Shown: one piece after another, positions 13,401 through 20,813 of the stretch
Layout of the letters: each line of letters begins with the position of its first letter
Numbering within the stretch: the stretch's first letter is position 1
Source: Candidatus Thalassarchaeum betae
GTDB lineage: Archaea; Thermoplasmatota; Poseidoniia; Poseidoniales; Thalassarchaeaceae
Direction: 5' to 3'
Assembly (NCBI GenBank): GCA_003193925.1
Contig: PSPG01000002.1
Span: forward strand, 1-64,000
Length of the DNA: 64,000 bases
The notes under the pieces: model-generated
Told to the model about the DNA's origin: nothing
Databases searched by the model: none
What the model saw: only the letters and a program-made list of their open reading frames with translations
Position numbers and translations under genes: made by a program

Positions 13401-16400
13401 TCCTCGGCGTAGCCGTGGGCCATCTCGGAGAGCCACAGGATGTCGATGTCGGTGTAGGGGTTGTCGTTCCAGTCGACGTCGAGGATGGCCGTGCCGCCGG
13501 TGTCCCACTCCTCTGGCCACTCGACGGAGAGGAAGCGCCAGTCACCGCTCTCGGCCCGCCAGTCCCAACGGGTGGCACCGCTGATCCACTCCTCGGTGTA
13601 CAGCGTCTGGTTCGATACGTTGCCATCGATCGGGCCGGCGTTCAGCGTGAAAGGCCCTGTCCAAGGGACGTTCGTCACCACTGGCAGAGTCCAGTTCCTG
13701 TGAGGCATGACGGAGGTGATGTTGCCTCCGCTGTCGAGCTCGAAGGCCTCGACCAGCACCCCGTGCTGGTGCAGTCCGGACCTTGCGTCCGTTGGCACTG
13801 ACACCGTCATCTGCGTGGAGCTCGAGCCGTTCGCCGGGACGACCATCGAGGTGGTCATGGAGATCCAGTCGTCGTCGGCGCTGCCGAAAGCGGTCCAGTC
13901 GATCTCAATCCTGACCGGCTCGTCCGACAGGTGCCCGTTGTAGTTCCACACGCCGAGGAACAGGCCATCCTTCGCGTCCTCGAAGGGCAGACCGATCCGG
14001 ACCTCGGCATTCGGCCCATTGTCCCACCAGTAGGTTACCTCCTCGAGCTCTCCGCCCTCGGTCCAGTCGTCGGAGTCGACCATGGAGTCGTTGTCGAAGT
14101 CCTCGACGTAAACGCCGTCCCCGTCATCGTCGCTCCATCGGTAGACCTCCAGGAACACGCGCTCCTCGGAACTGCGGTCCTGATTGGCGTCGAATGCGGA
14201 GTACTCTATGGTCGCGCGTGCACGCAACTGCCTGGTGTCCGAAGGCAGACTGGCGTTCGAGTGGTTGGTGATGTGGAGCGGGATCAGCAGGTCCGGTCGG
14301 TCTCCCTGATGGCCGTCCCAGGTGTCGTTGGCGCCGCCCTCGCTGCCGTTGCCGAGGCTGTGCCAGACCTGCACCGTGTGCTCGAGTGGCGTGAAGACCG
14401 TGGGAGTGTATCTGAGCAGCACGTCGGTCTGGCCATAGTTGGTGAACTCGAGGTCGACAGCTTGGGACTCGCCGGGCCGCATGACGTTGATGTTAGCAGC
14501 CCTATGCTGGCCTTGGAAGGTGCCGCTGTTCCACTGAGCGGGACTGACCCACCAAGTCCCGTTGAGGCCGTCCAGCGTGGCTGTGGCCCTCGATGCGTTG
14601 AACCAGCCGCCGCCCTGCACGAACGGCTCGTAGCCCCTGTCGTCGGAGGTCGAGAGCACGAAGTCCCTGAACTCCTGCGAGCCGGGGTAGTCGCCGAGGT
14701 TGGCCTGCCACGCCTGGGCGACCAAGGCCATCAGACCGGCTGCGATCGGCGTGGCGAGGCTGGTACCGCCCCAGCTGGTCCAAGCGGAGTTGGCGTCGCT
14801 GCGATAGTAGAGGGGTATGTCGCCTGTAGCAGACCAGCCGACTGCGACGATGTCAGGATCCATCCTGCCGACCACGTTGGGGCCCCGGTTGGACCAAGGC
14901 GCGTTCTGGCCCCAGGAGTCACTCGAGCGACTGGTGAACGCTCCCACGGAGAAGATGCCGTGAGCCGCGCCCGGCACCTTGGCGGTGCCGAAGCCGTGCC
15001 CGCCGTTCCCGATGGCGACGGAGTAGGACGTGTTCCGGTTGTACACCCTTGTCAGCCAGTCGAGGTAGAGCGAGTAGCCGTCGGCACCGGCCTCGTCGAC
15101 CGAGGAGTAGCCGAACGAGAAGGAGCCGATGTTGGGCTGGTCGCCCACGGTCTGGGTGACACCGTCGTAGCCTTCGGCGATGAATCGCCAGCCGTCGAGT
15201 GCGTGCCCGCCCGAGTAGTGGTTGCCGATTGCTGAGATGGTGGCGTTGGGCGCCATGCCGAGGACCTTGCCGCTGCTCACTACGCCCTGTGCGGCGACCG
15301 CACTGGCGCACAGCGTCCCATGGCTGCCGGATTCGAGCATGAACAGAGTCAGGTTGCCTGCACCGGGAATGCGGTTGGCATAGCCGTGGCGCGCCGAGTA
15401 GGTGTCGGTGTAGGGGGCGCCGTTGACCCCGTCTGCCACCCAGTAGACAAGGCCTCCAGAGATGTCCCATAACCCGTCATCGTTGGTATCCAGGCCCGCT
15501 GTCTCCTCACCGGGCCTCATAGGCGTGTCATTGTGGAACGCCCCGTCGAGGTTGATGTCTGGGTAGACAGTCTCGTACAGGCCCGAGACGCGGTCGTCGA
15601 CGACCAGTATCGGCACGTCGGCGCCGACCTTGCTGCGCAGGTAGTAATCAGGGTGCTCGCCAAGGTGGTACTCTCCCGAGAGGGATTCGTTGACCCCGGT
15701 TATGTTGTACCCCGAGGCGTCAAGCACGCCGTCGCTGTCGTTGTCGTAATCGATGAAGGAGGTGTCGGCGTACCAGGTGTTGCGAGCCGGGTAGGCATCG
15801 CCGTACACCAGCCAGTAGTACATGCTGTTGTGGTCGAACATCAGGGGCCAGCCCTGGTAGGGCGACTTCGCATCGGTTACCCTAGCCTGAGTGCCATTGA
15901 GGTCGGGGTGGGCGAAGTCGACTCCGGTGTCGGCGATCGCGACCACAATGCCCTCGCCGGTGTAGCCCCGTTCCCAGGCATCATTGGCGCCGTGGATCTC
16001 GCCGCTGCGCACTGACTCGGGCTGGTATCCGGGGGGGCTGTCGAACGTTATGGTGTCATACGGTTCGGGAGCCTTCTCAGCGTCCAGGATGGCGATCACC
16101 CCGGGCACCCCGGGGAGCTTGTGGAAGAGTTCGGCGCCCATCCAGAAGGTCCTGTGGTCGATCTGGCCATCGATGGGGTCTTCGGCCAGCAGTGTCTCGC
16201 CGCTCTTGGCCGGCTTCTGCTCCTCGAATGCCCCGTTAGCGTGCTGCCACTCATTGAGAGTCTGCAGCGAGCGGGTGATGACCGTGACTCTGATCTCCTC
16301 GACCCCCCGGTCTATACGCTCCCAGAGGCCCGAGTCGACCCACGGGGAGCCACTGGCGAATCCCTCGGTCAGCTCGGGTGACTGCTGTGAATCAGCATCT

Positions 16401-16507
16401 ACGATGCTGTTATCCCGATTCGTGGACAAGCCTGCTGATGCGAGTCCGGCGGACAGTGATGAGAGCAGCATCAGCAGAACCATGGCCGATGCAGTACGCT
16501 GACGCAT
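10421..16507 (-). CDS. Very large membrane-anchored subtilisin-like serine protease (S8)
   Basis: 2028 residues. The signal peptide (AMVLLMLLSSLSAGLASAG) is followed by a propeptide-like stretch and an S8 catalytic domain with Asp193 (ADTGVD), His396 (SGSHGTLCA), the oxyanion Asn in AIGNGGHG near 501, and Ser583 (GGTSLATP). The Asp-to-His spacing of about 200 residues is much longer than usual, so there is a large insertion between them that includes Asp-rich loops. About 1300 residues of beta-sandwich domains follow, some Ig-like. A transmembrane helix near the C-terminus (LWWFSLAAIALLAATVL) precedes an Arg-rich stop-transfer and an acidic tail. A TATA-like box at 16531-16539 is 28 nt before the ATG. 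Likely role: protein degradation at the cell surface, feeding peptide uptake. Confidence 0.92.
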   Translation of the reverse strand: MRQRTASAMVLLMLLSSLSAGLASAGLSTNRDNSIVDADSQQSPELTEGFASGSPWVDSGLWERIDRGVEEIRVTVITRSLQTLNEWQHANGAFEEQKPAKSGETLLAEDPIDGQIDHRTFWMGAELFHKLPGVPGVIAILDAEKAPEPYDTITFDSPPGYQPESVRSGEIHGANDAWERGYTGEGIVVAIADTGVDFAHPDLNGTQARVTDAKSPYQGWPLMFDHNSMYYWLVYGDAYPARNTWYADTSFIDYDNDSDGVLDASGYNITGVNESLSGEYHLGEHPDYYLRSKVGADVPILVVDDRVSGLYETVYPDINLDGAFHNDTPMRPGEETAGLDTNDDGLWDISGGLVYWVADGVNGAPYTDTYSARHGYANRIPGAGNLTLFMLESGSHGTLCASAVAAQGVVSSGKVLGMAPNATISAIGNHYSGGHALDGWRFIAEGYDGVTQTVGDQPNIGSFSFGYSSVDEAGADGYSLYLDWLTRVYNRNTSYSVAIGNGGHGFGTAKVPGAAHGIFSVGAFTSRSSDSWGQNAPWSNRGPNVVGRMDPDIVAVGWSATGDIPLYYRSDANSAWTSWGGTSLATPIAAGLMALVAQAWQANLGDYPGSQEFRDFVLSTSDDRGYEPFVQGGGWFNASRATATLDGLNGTWWVSPAQWNSGTFQGQHRAANINVMRPGESQAVDLEFTNYGQTDVLLRYTPTVFTPLEHTVQVWHSLGNGSEGGANDTWDGHQGDRPDLLIPLHITNHSNASLPSDTRQLRARATIEYSAFDANQDRSSEERVFLEVYRWSDDDGDGVYVEDFDNDSMVDSDDWTEGGELEEVTYWWDNGPNAEVRIGLPFEDAKDGLFLGVWNYNGHLSDEPVRIEIDWTAFGSADDDWISMTTSMVVPANGSSSTQMTVSVPTDARSGLHQHGVLVEAFELDSGGNITSVMPHRNWTLPVVTNVPWTGPFTLNAGPIDGNVSNQTLYTEEWISGATRWDWRAESGDWRFLSVEWPEEWDTGGTAILDVDWNDNPYTDIDILWLSEMAHGYAEDDPDAYGESTFFIESRSINNHAGGGSHNWGTFTDTSREMFAVPTSQGMHQMVLHTALHGVSTNDNALNISVGYIAAEESGFERVVTDWAEGSGVDAVHVVSTVPLSVDSVTAYGWSQPAHFDNETAFQDVYNNKMTASWWHNMTVKNASELNIRMNAHDDADLDLFLFRDSNGDGVFSSGEEVARSWSGSSAETIRIVDPADGNYSVAVHGYSVPSGTVQFWIDIEIVGGDDLVITDQLSLTQGEIDAIWPNGSDTLAGQVPASALQVNLAYDRPETAGIWTGFIDVIIEGDISLRLPYTYELVELDPEVGFEVPANLTQTNVIVPVRLHALDTGIGFRLDDLNWEPADEGTSIPDADLVEAIDTDGNHHNLTAIWNSGNHFAMPENVSFREIWVNATLPQVEKWHDYRADLTDISNNSAETYLSVSYDATAPIVSISNIPWITNQATLTYTLQTEPDASVRHGDTEIELDESGFGEFTFQLTEAEERADADSSFFYVHGSSVFDIEVRDAAGNSLTRDFVVVFDPHTPSAALLDVADQADYHYTPEQITTPVNMSEGTLTISIPVDIRDWCLRVQALNSLHETVQCESDPLIPRITMEDAPGQGTYLSEYEINTTTLPDGDYLISLELTDWANNSAVEEWPLRLDRSVPLVEWEVSPGTHDALFDHRQGLSWLSSEEVHIRFTIDGALISERTGVTSGALFELNHTGVHEVCFEAVDMTEPQENDNRFLECRSMLLDPSIYSTHVTANWNGGLAAIEEVEAVLQRGPDQEIWWSRTDAGGRHLIEPGASVVTVVFDLEEGDNQFLIEIHALDHIDNYTLSIVKDTIAPVLNFYEVANRTTPLETSRVVSGVCEPGSTVMLWTEADDAEFVCPSSEEFLVTIEIPPTPGNHSINGLSVDAANNQNSMSIEVLEQEWIDWAIDDARNSGPMLWWFSLAAIALLAATVLPATMLRRRRARKLRMEGHGPDLDEIMSEIEAAADLSLADSAAGEDE

Positions 16508-16530
16508 GTTCCAAGGTTACTCCGAGAACC

Positions 16531-16539
16531 TTTGATACT
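16531..16539 (-). promoter_or_regulatory. TATA-like box of the subtilase gene
   Basis: The minus strand reads AGTATCAAAGG, centred about 28 nt before the ATG at 16507, consistent with a leaderless mRNA. Confidence 0.45.
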
Positions 16540-16593
16540 GCCGGTTGGCTGTCCCGTCAAATCAAAAGCGGGGACTCGTCAGGAATGCCTCGG

Positions 16594-16669
16594 AGTCCCG
16601 TGGTGTAGTGGTCCATCATACCGGGTTTTGGTCCCGGTGACGGAGGTTCGAATCCTCCCGGGACTACCA
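16594..16669 (+). tRNA. tRNA-Gln (anticodon TTG)
   Basis: The acceptor AGTCCCG pairs with CGGGACT. The anticodon arm is CCGGG-TTTTGGT-CCCGG with TTG at the anticodon. The T arm is GGAGG-TTCGAAT-CCTCC. The discriminator A is at 16666 and CCA is encoded at 16667-16669. No intron. It ends one base before the stop of the convergent acyl-CoA dehydrogenase gene. Confidence 0.95.
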
Positions 16670-18088
16670 CTAACGCTGGATGGCGTCGGAGTCATCAGCG
16701 AGATCACGGGTGATGTTCTTCTGATGGCCCTCAAGGGTGCCGCCGCCTATCTCCAGCAGCTTCGCGTCGCGCCACAGCCGCTCCACCACGTACTCACCGA
16801 CGTAGCCGTAGCCGCCCATCACCTGGATGGCTCTGTCTGCTATGTTCTTGGCCGCAGTCGTGCCGTACAGCTTGACGCCGTCCGAGTCTAGACGGTTTCC
16901 CGCCTCTGATAGGTCGATCTGTCGGGCTGTGTCGTAGACGTAGGCCCGCATGGCCCTGTACTCCGCCCATGACTCACCGATGTGCCGCTGGATCTGTCCG
17001 AACTCGCGTATCTGCCTGCCGAAGGCCTCGCGTTCACTGGCGTAGCGGTTCATCGCAGTGAGGCAGCGTCTCGATATGCCCAGGCCCATCGCGGCAAGGC
17101 CGAGCCTCTCGAGCTCGAGGTTCCTCATCATGTGGACCATCGACTCACCGGGCTGGCCGACCAGGTTCTGGGCCGGCACGATGCAGTCGTCGAACACCAG
17201 CTCGGCGGTGTTGCTCGCCCTCATGCCGAGCTTGTCGTAGATCTTCTGGCCGACAGAGTAGCCGACCATGCCGTTCTCGACGATGAAGGTGGTGAGCTCG
17301 GCACGGCCCTTATCGTCGGTACCGGTGCGGGCGTAGAGCCAGACTACGTCGGCAGGAGTGCCGTCCTCGTCTATCGAGCCGTTCGTTATCCACATCTTGC
17401 GCCCATTGATCACCCAGTTCCCATCATCGCGCTGCTCGGCACTGGTCTGCATGCCAAGCACGTCGGTGCCATAGCCTGGCTCACTCATCGCCATGCAGCC
17501 GATCCATTCGCCGCTGCACAGCCTGGGCAGGATTCTGAGCTTCTGCTCCTCATTGCCGTTCTGAGCGAGGTTGTTGGCCATCAGCTGGTCGTGAGCTAAG
17601 TAGGCGAGGCAGAAGCCGGGGTCCGAGTACGACATCTCCTCGTTGATGATAGCCACGGCGGTGGCGTCCATGCCGCCGCCGCCGTACTCGTCCGGAACCG
17701 AGATTCCTAGTAGCCCCTGATTGCCGAGGCTTCGGAACAGACCGGTGTTGAACCTCTCGTCGCGATCATGCTCCAAAGCCTGAGGCTCGACCTCAGCGGC
17801 GACGAAGTCGCGGATCATCTCGCGGAGCATCGCGTGCTCCTCGGTGGGGTTGGCGATGTCGAGGTCCCGCCAGCCCACGCTCGTGGACGTGCTGCCATCT
17901 GTCTCCGTATGAGCCAGATCGGACTTGATGGTGCAGCCGTTGGCGCATATCCAGCCCACGCTCCTGCGCGTGGCAGAAGCCATGGACTTGGCCTGCCCGC
18001 CAGGAACAGGCAGGCGTGACTCGATGCGGTACATGATGCGCTGGCAGAGATTGCAGCGAGGACGGGGGTTGAGTGGCTTCTTCGGCAC
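16670..18088 (-). CDS. Acyl-CoA dehydrogenase with an N-terminal zinc-ribbon-like extension
   Basis: 472 residues. Residues 80-465 are a full FAD-dependent acyl-CoA dehydrogenase: AMSEPGYGTD near 200-209, GRKMWITNG near 229-237, and the C-terminal helical bundle. The position of the MCAD-type catalytic Glu (YEGT) is IGGGT here, while LELERL at 324-329 matches the helix-G Glu of isovaleryl-CoA and long-chain enzymes, so Glu327 is the probable base. The first 78 residues are extra and hold CNLC (12-15) and CANGC (48-52), a zinc-ribbon-like pattern. The GTG start at 18088 is supported by a TATA box 24 nt upstream; an internal ATG at 17983 would remove the first Cys pair. Role: first oxidation step of fatty-acid or branched-chain acyl-CoA breakdown. 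Confidence 0.9.
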   Translation of the reverse strand: MPKKPLNPRPRCNLCQRIMYRIESRLPVPGGQAKSMASATRRSVGWICANGCTIKSDLAHTETDGSTSTSVGWRDLDIANPTEEHAMLREMIRDFVAAEVEPQALEHDRDERFNTGLFRSLGNQGLLGISVPDEYGGGGMDATAVAIINEEMSYSDPGFCLAYLAHDQLMANNLAQNGNEEQKLRILPRLCSGEWIGCMAMSEPGYGTDVLGMQTSAEQRDDGNWVINGRKMWITNGSIDEDGTPADVVWLYARTGTDDKGRAELTTFIVENGMVGYSVGQKIYDKLGMRASNTAELVFDDCIVPAQNLVGQPGESMVHMMRNLELERLGLAAMGLGISRRCLTAMNRYASEREAFGRQIREFGQIQRHIGESWAEYRAMRAYVYDTARQIDLSEAGNRLDSDGVKLYGTTAAKNIADRAIQVMGGYGYVGEYVVERLWRDAKLLEIGGGTLEGHQKNITRDLADDSDAIQR

Positions 18089-18106
18089 ACTGCCGGCTCA
18101 ATCCGG

Positions 18107-18116
18107 CTAATATTAG
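18107..18116 (-). promoter_or_regulatory. TATA-like box of the acyl-CoA dehydrogenase gene
   Basis: CTAATATTAG, itself palindromic, is centred 24 nt before the GTG start at 18088. This spacing predicts a leaderless transcript and supports the longer, cysteine-containing N-terminus. Confidence 0.5.
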
Positions 18117-18151
18117 AGGTTTTGGATACAAAGATTCCATTTGGAGCACGC

Positions 18152-19480
18152 CTACGGCGTGACCCTTCTGCTGTCCCTTGGGAAGGGGATGACCTCGCGG
18201 ATGTGGTTGGCACCGGATAACCATGCGCAGACACGGTCGACGCCGAGCCCGAAGCCGCCGTGGGGAACTCCTCCGTAACGACGGATGTCGATGTAGAACT
18301 CGTAGGGCTCGCGAGGCGTTCCCTCCTCATCGATCCGCTCGAGTATCTCCTTCTCGGACCAGGTGCGCTCACCGCCTCCTAGAATCTCGCCATAGCCATC
18401 GGGAGCGAGCAGGTCGTGGCACAGCACGTACTTCGGCTCCTTCGGGTCGGGGCGGTGGTAGAACGGCTTGGTGATTCTGGGGTAGTGGGTGACGAAGTGA
18501 GGAACGTCGAAATCAGCGGTGAGCACCTTCTCCTTCGAGTAGTCGAGATCCTGCCCCCACTCAACGGTCACTCCCTTGCTCTGCAGGGTCTCGATGGCCT
18601 CATCATACCTCATCCTCGGGTAGGCATTGTCAGCATAGCGGGAAATCAGTTCGAGGTCGCGACCCAGTTCTGACAACTCGTCCGACCTCTCATCGAGAAG
18701 GGTCTTAGCGATGTGCCTAACGACTCCCTCGCCGTACTCCATGATTTCCGCGTTGGACGCCCATGCGACCTCCATCTCGGCGTGCCAGAACTCGGTCAGG
18801 TGCCTGCGAGTCCTGCTCTTCTCCGCCCTGAAAGAAGGCGCCATCGTGTACAGCCTCTCGAGGGCGGGCATCGCCGCTTCGGCGTAGAGCTGCCAGGACT
18901 GCGTCAGGTATGCCTTGCGGCCGAAGTACGGGACCTCGAACAGAGTGCTTCCGCCCTCGACAGCGCCGGCCACGAAGTTCGGCGCCTGATACTCGATGAA
19001 GTCGAGCTCGCGGAAGTAGGAGTGGATGGCGCCGAAGACCGTGGAGCGCAGTTTGAGCATCGTCGTCATCCGGCCGGTGCGCAGGTACAGGTGACGGTTG
19101 TCGAGAAGGAACTCCGTCTCGCCTCCGTCAGCCTCAGCCATAGACGACTCTGTGATCGGGAAGGGGCGGTCTGGGTTGACCGGGCCGACGACCTCGCCCG
19201 ATGAGACCTGCACCTCGTGGCCATGCTCCCGTTCAGTCGGCTCGACCGTCCCCCGGAGGATGATGCTGGACTCGATCAACGCCGTGCGGAGCGCTTCGAA
19301 GGCGTCATCGCCCACTGACTCGCGCTTGATCACGCACTGTACGACTCCTGTGGAGTCGCGTAGCACCATGAACCAGATCTTGTTCGAGCCGCGGGTCCTG
19401 TGGACCCATCCCTTCAACTCAACTTGGGCGCCGTCATGGGCGCCTGCTCGGACGTCCCCTATCCAATGCTGCTTGCCCAT
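18152..19480 (-). CDS. asnS: Asparaginyl-tRNA synthetase
   Basis: 442 residues, class IIb. An N-terminal OB-fold anticodon-binding domain (VELKGWVHRTRGSNKIWFMVLRD begins it) precedes a class II catalytic domain. Motif 2 includes FRAEKSRTRRHLTEFWHAEME, and motif 3 is GFGLGVDRVCAWL near the C-terminus. AsnRS is favoured over AspRS by the HLTEFWHAEMEVAW and YGEILGGGER segments and by length, but the two are close relatives. It charges tRNA-Asn with Asn and ATP. The ATG at 19480 follows GGAAGGGAG, a plausible ribosome-binding site, and an AT-rich CCATAAG about 35 nt upstream. Confidence 0.88.
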   Translation of the reverse strand: MGKQHWIGDVRAGAHDGAQVELKGWVHRTRGSNKIWFMVLRDSTGVVQCVIKRESVGDDAFEALRTALIESSIILRGTVEPTEREHGHEVQVSSGEVVGPVNPDRPFPITESSMAEADGGETEFLLDNRHLYLRTGRMTTMLKLRSTVFGAIHSYFRELDFIEYQAPNFVAGAVEGGSTLFEVPYFGRKAYLTQSWQLYAEAAMPALERLYTMAPSFRAEKSRTRRHLTEFWHAEMEVAWASNAEIMEYGEGVVRHIAKTLLDERSDELSELGRDLELISRYADNAYPRMRYDEAIETLQSKGVTVEWGQDLDYSKEKVLTADFDVPHFVTHYPRITKPFYHRPDPKEPKYVLCHDLLAPDGYGEILGGGERTWSEKEILERIDEEGTPREPYEFYIDIRRYGGVPHGGFGLGVDRVCAWLSGANHIREVIPFPRDSRRVTP

Positions 19481-19552
19481 GGACTCCCTTCCTGTGAGCG
19501 ACTCGCCCGCTTATGGGTTAAGAAACCTCGATTCTCAGAGGGCCGGATGAGG

Positions 19553-19626
19553 CGGGTCTGACGGGATTCGAACCCGCGGCCGACGGGTTAAGAGCCCGTC
19601 ACTCTACCTGACTAAGCTACAGACCC
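19553..19626 (-). tRNA. tRNA-Lys (anticodon CTT)
   Basis: On the minus strand the acceptor GGGTCTG pairs with CAGACCC. The anticodon arm is ACGGG-CTCTTAA-CCCGT with CTT. The T arm is GCGGG-TTCGAAT-CCCGT. The discriminator is G and CCA is not encoded. No intron. Confidence 0.95.
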
Positions 19627-19673
19627 AGTGTGCCGAATTGACGCCACTCTATAACCGCGACGGAGCCAGTGAA

Positions 19674-20402
19674 TCAGCTGAGTCTACCGTTATCCTTCAG
19701 CAGAGTCCGGACACTCGATGAGGAGGACATAACGACCGCATCGCAGATGCTCACAAACAACCCGACATCGACGACGCCGGCAACGGACCGTATCTGTGAC
19801 TGGAGCGATTCGGGGTCGGAAATAGTGGGGCCGAACTCGCAGTCGAGGATGTAGCCGCCGTCGTCGGTGAGGTAAGGGGCGCGGCCCCCTCTGAGGCGGA
19901 CCTCGCCCGGGCAGATTCTCGCCATGTGATCCCTGACATCCTCCCAGTCGGAAGCGACGACCTCCATCGGCAGGTCGAACGCCCCTAGGACACCAACCTG
20001 CTTCCGGTCATCGGCAACCACCACCATCGCCCTCGATGCCTCAGCGACCCTCTTCTCGCGGGTCAGCGCCCCGCCGCCGCCCTTGATGAGGTCGAAATTC
20101 GGGTCGAACTCGTCAGCCCCGTCGATGGTCAGGTCGAGCTCGCCGGCCTCGTTTAGCGTCAGAAGCGGGATTCCCAGGCTCTCCGACAACTCGCGCGTGG
20201 CCTCACTGGTCGGCACGCCAGTCACATCGAGCCCCTCCTCGGCCACGCGGCGTCCGATCTCAAGCACCGTGTAGCGAACTGTGGAGCCAGTGCCCAAGCC
20301 CAGTTTCATGCCACTGCGCACGAATGAGCAAGCAGCGATCCCGGCCTCGCGCTTGAGCGCCTCGATATCGTCCACGATGCGCGCTGGAGGCGCGCCGCGC
20401 AT
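19674..20402 (-). CDS. rpiA: Ribose-5-phosphate isomerase A
   Basis: 242 residues from the ATG at 20402; upstream in-frame sequence overlaps the RNase P RNA gene and is not coding. Family motifs are GLGTGSTV (phosphate binding), TIDGADEFDPNF and KGGGGALTREK (catalytic Asp/Lys region). It interconverts ribose-5-phosphate and ribulose-5-phosphate, supplying ribose for nucleotides. It is transcribed away from rnpB and towards tRNA-Lys on the same strand. Confidence 0.95.
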   Translation of the reverse strand: MRGAPPARIVDDIEALKREAGIAACSFVRSGMKLGLGTGSTVRYTVLEIGRRVAEEGLDVTGVPTSEATRELSESLGIPLLTLNEAGELDLTIDGADEFDPNFDLIKGGGGALTREKRVAEASRAMVVVADDRKQVGVLGAFDLPMEVVASDWEDVRDHMARICPGEVRLRGGRAPYLTDDGGYILDCEFGPTISDPESLQSQIRSVAGVVDVGLFVSICDAVVMSSSSSVRTLLKDNGRLS

Positions 20403-20484
20403 GATGGTTTCCGCCTCGGATTCGCCCGGAGATGGGTGATTTCGGCGACCGAGGGGTTCATGCGAGGGTCGCGCGCCCGCAGAT

Positions 20485-20784
20485 GCGAGGGAGCAGGAGG
20501 GTCGCTGACAGTGTACGACACTGAGGAAAGTCCCCTCTCCGCGATGCAGGTGGTCCGACGTGAGTCGGAGGTCCGGGAGGGCCGGCTCTGCAACAGAAAC
20601 GAACCGCGCCAGGCGCACTGTGAACCCGAAAGGGGGAGGTTTCCTGACCGTGGCTGGAACGAGCACCCCCGCCGGAGCAAGTCCAAGCAGGTCCGCATGG
20701 CATCGACAGGACCGGGTAGGATGCATAGTTGAATGCGACCAGCCGCAAGGTGAACAGAAAGGGGCTTACTCCCTGCACCCTCGC
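20485..20784 (+). ncRNA. rnpB: RNase P RNA
   Basis: The conserved 5' core GAGGAAAGTC is at 20523-20532 and the 3' core ACAGAAA followed by GGGGCTTAC is at 20754-20769. The ends pair as helix P1: GCGAGGG-a-GCAGG at 20485-20497 with CCTGCA-CCCTCGC at about 20772-20784. In between lie several GC hairpins in the right order for an archaeal type A RNA. Length about 300 nt. It is the ribozyme that trims tRNA 5' leaders. No clear TATA box was seen just upstream. It lies between rpiA, divergent, and an RND transporter gene, convergent. Confidence 0.93.
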
Positions 20785-20813
20785 CCTGTTTCGCTCAGCG
20801 AGAGCGTTCGCTG

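Noticed and set aside
18152..19480. Aspartyl-tRNA synthetase
   Set aside because: Overall fold is shared, but the EFWHAEMEVAW and YGEILGGGER segments and length fit AsnRS better.
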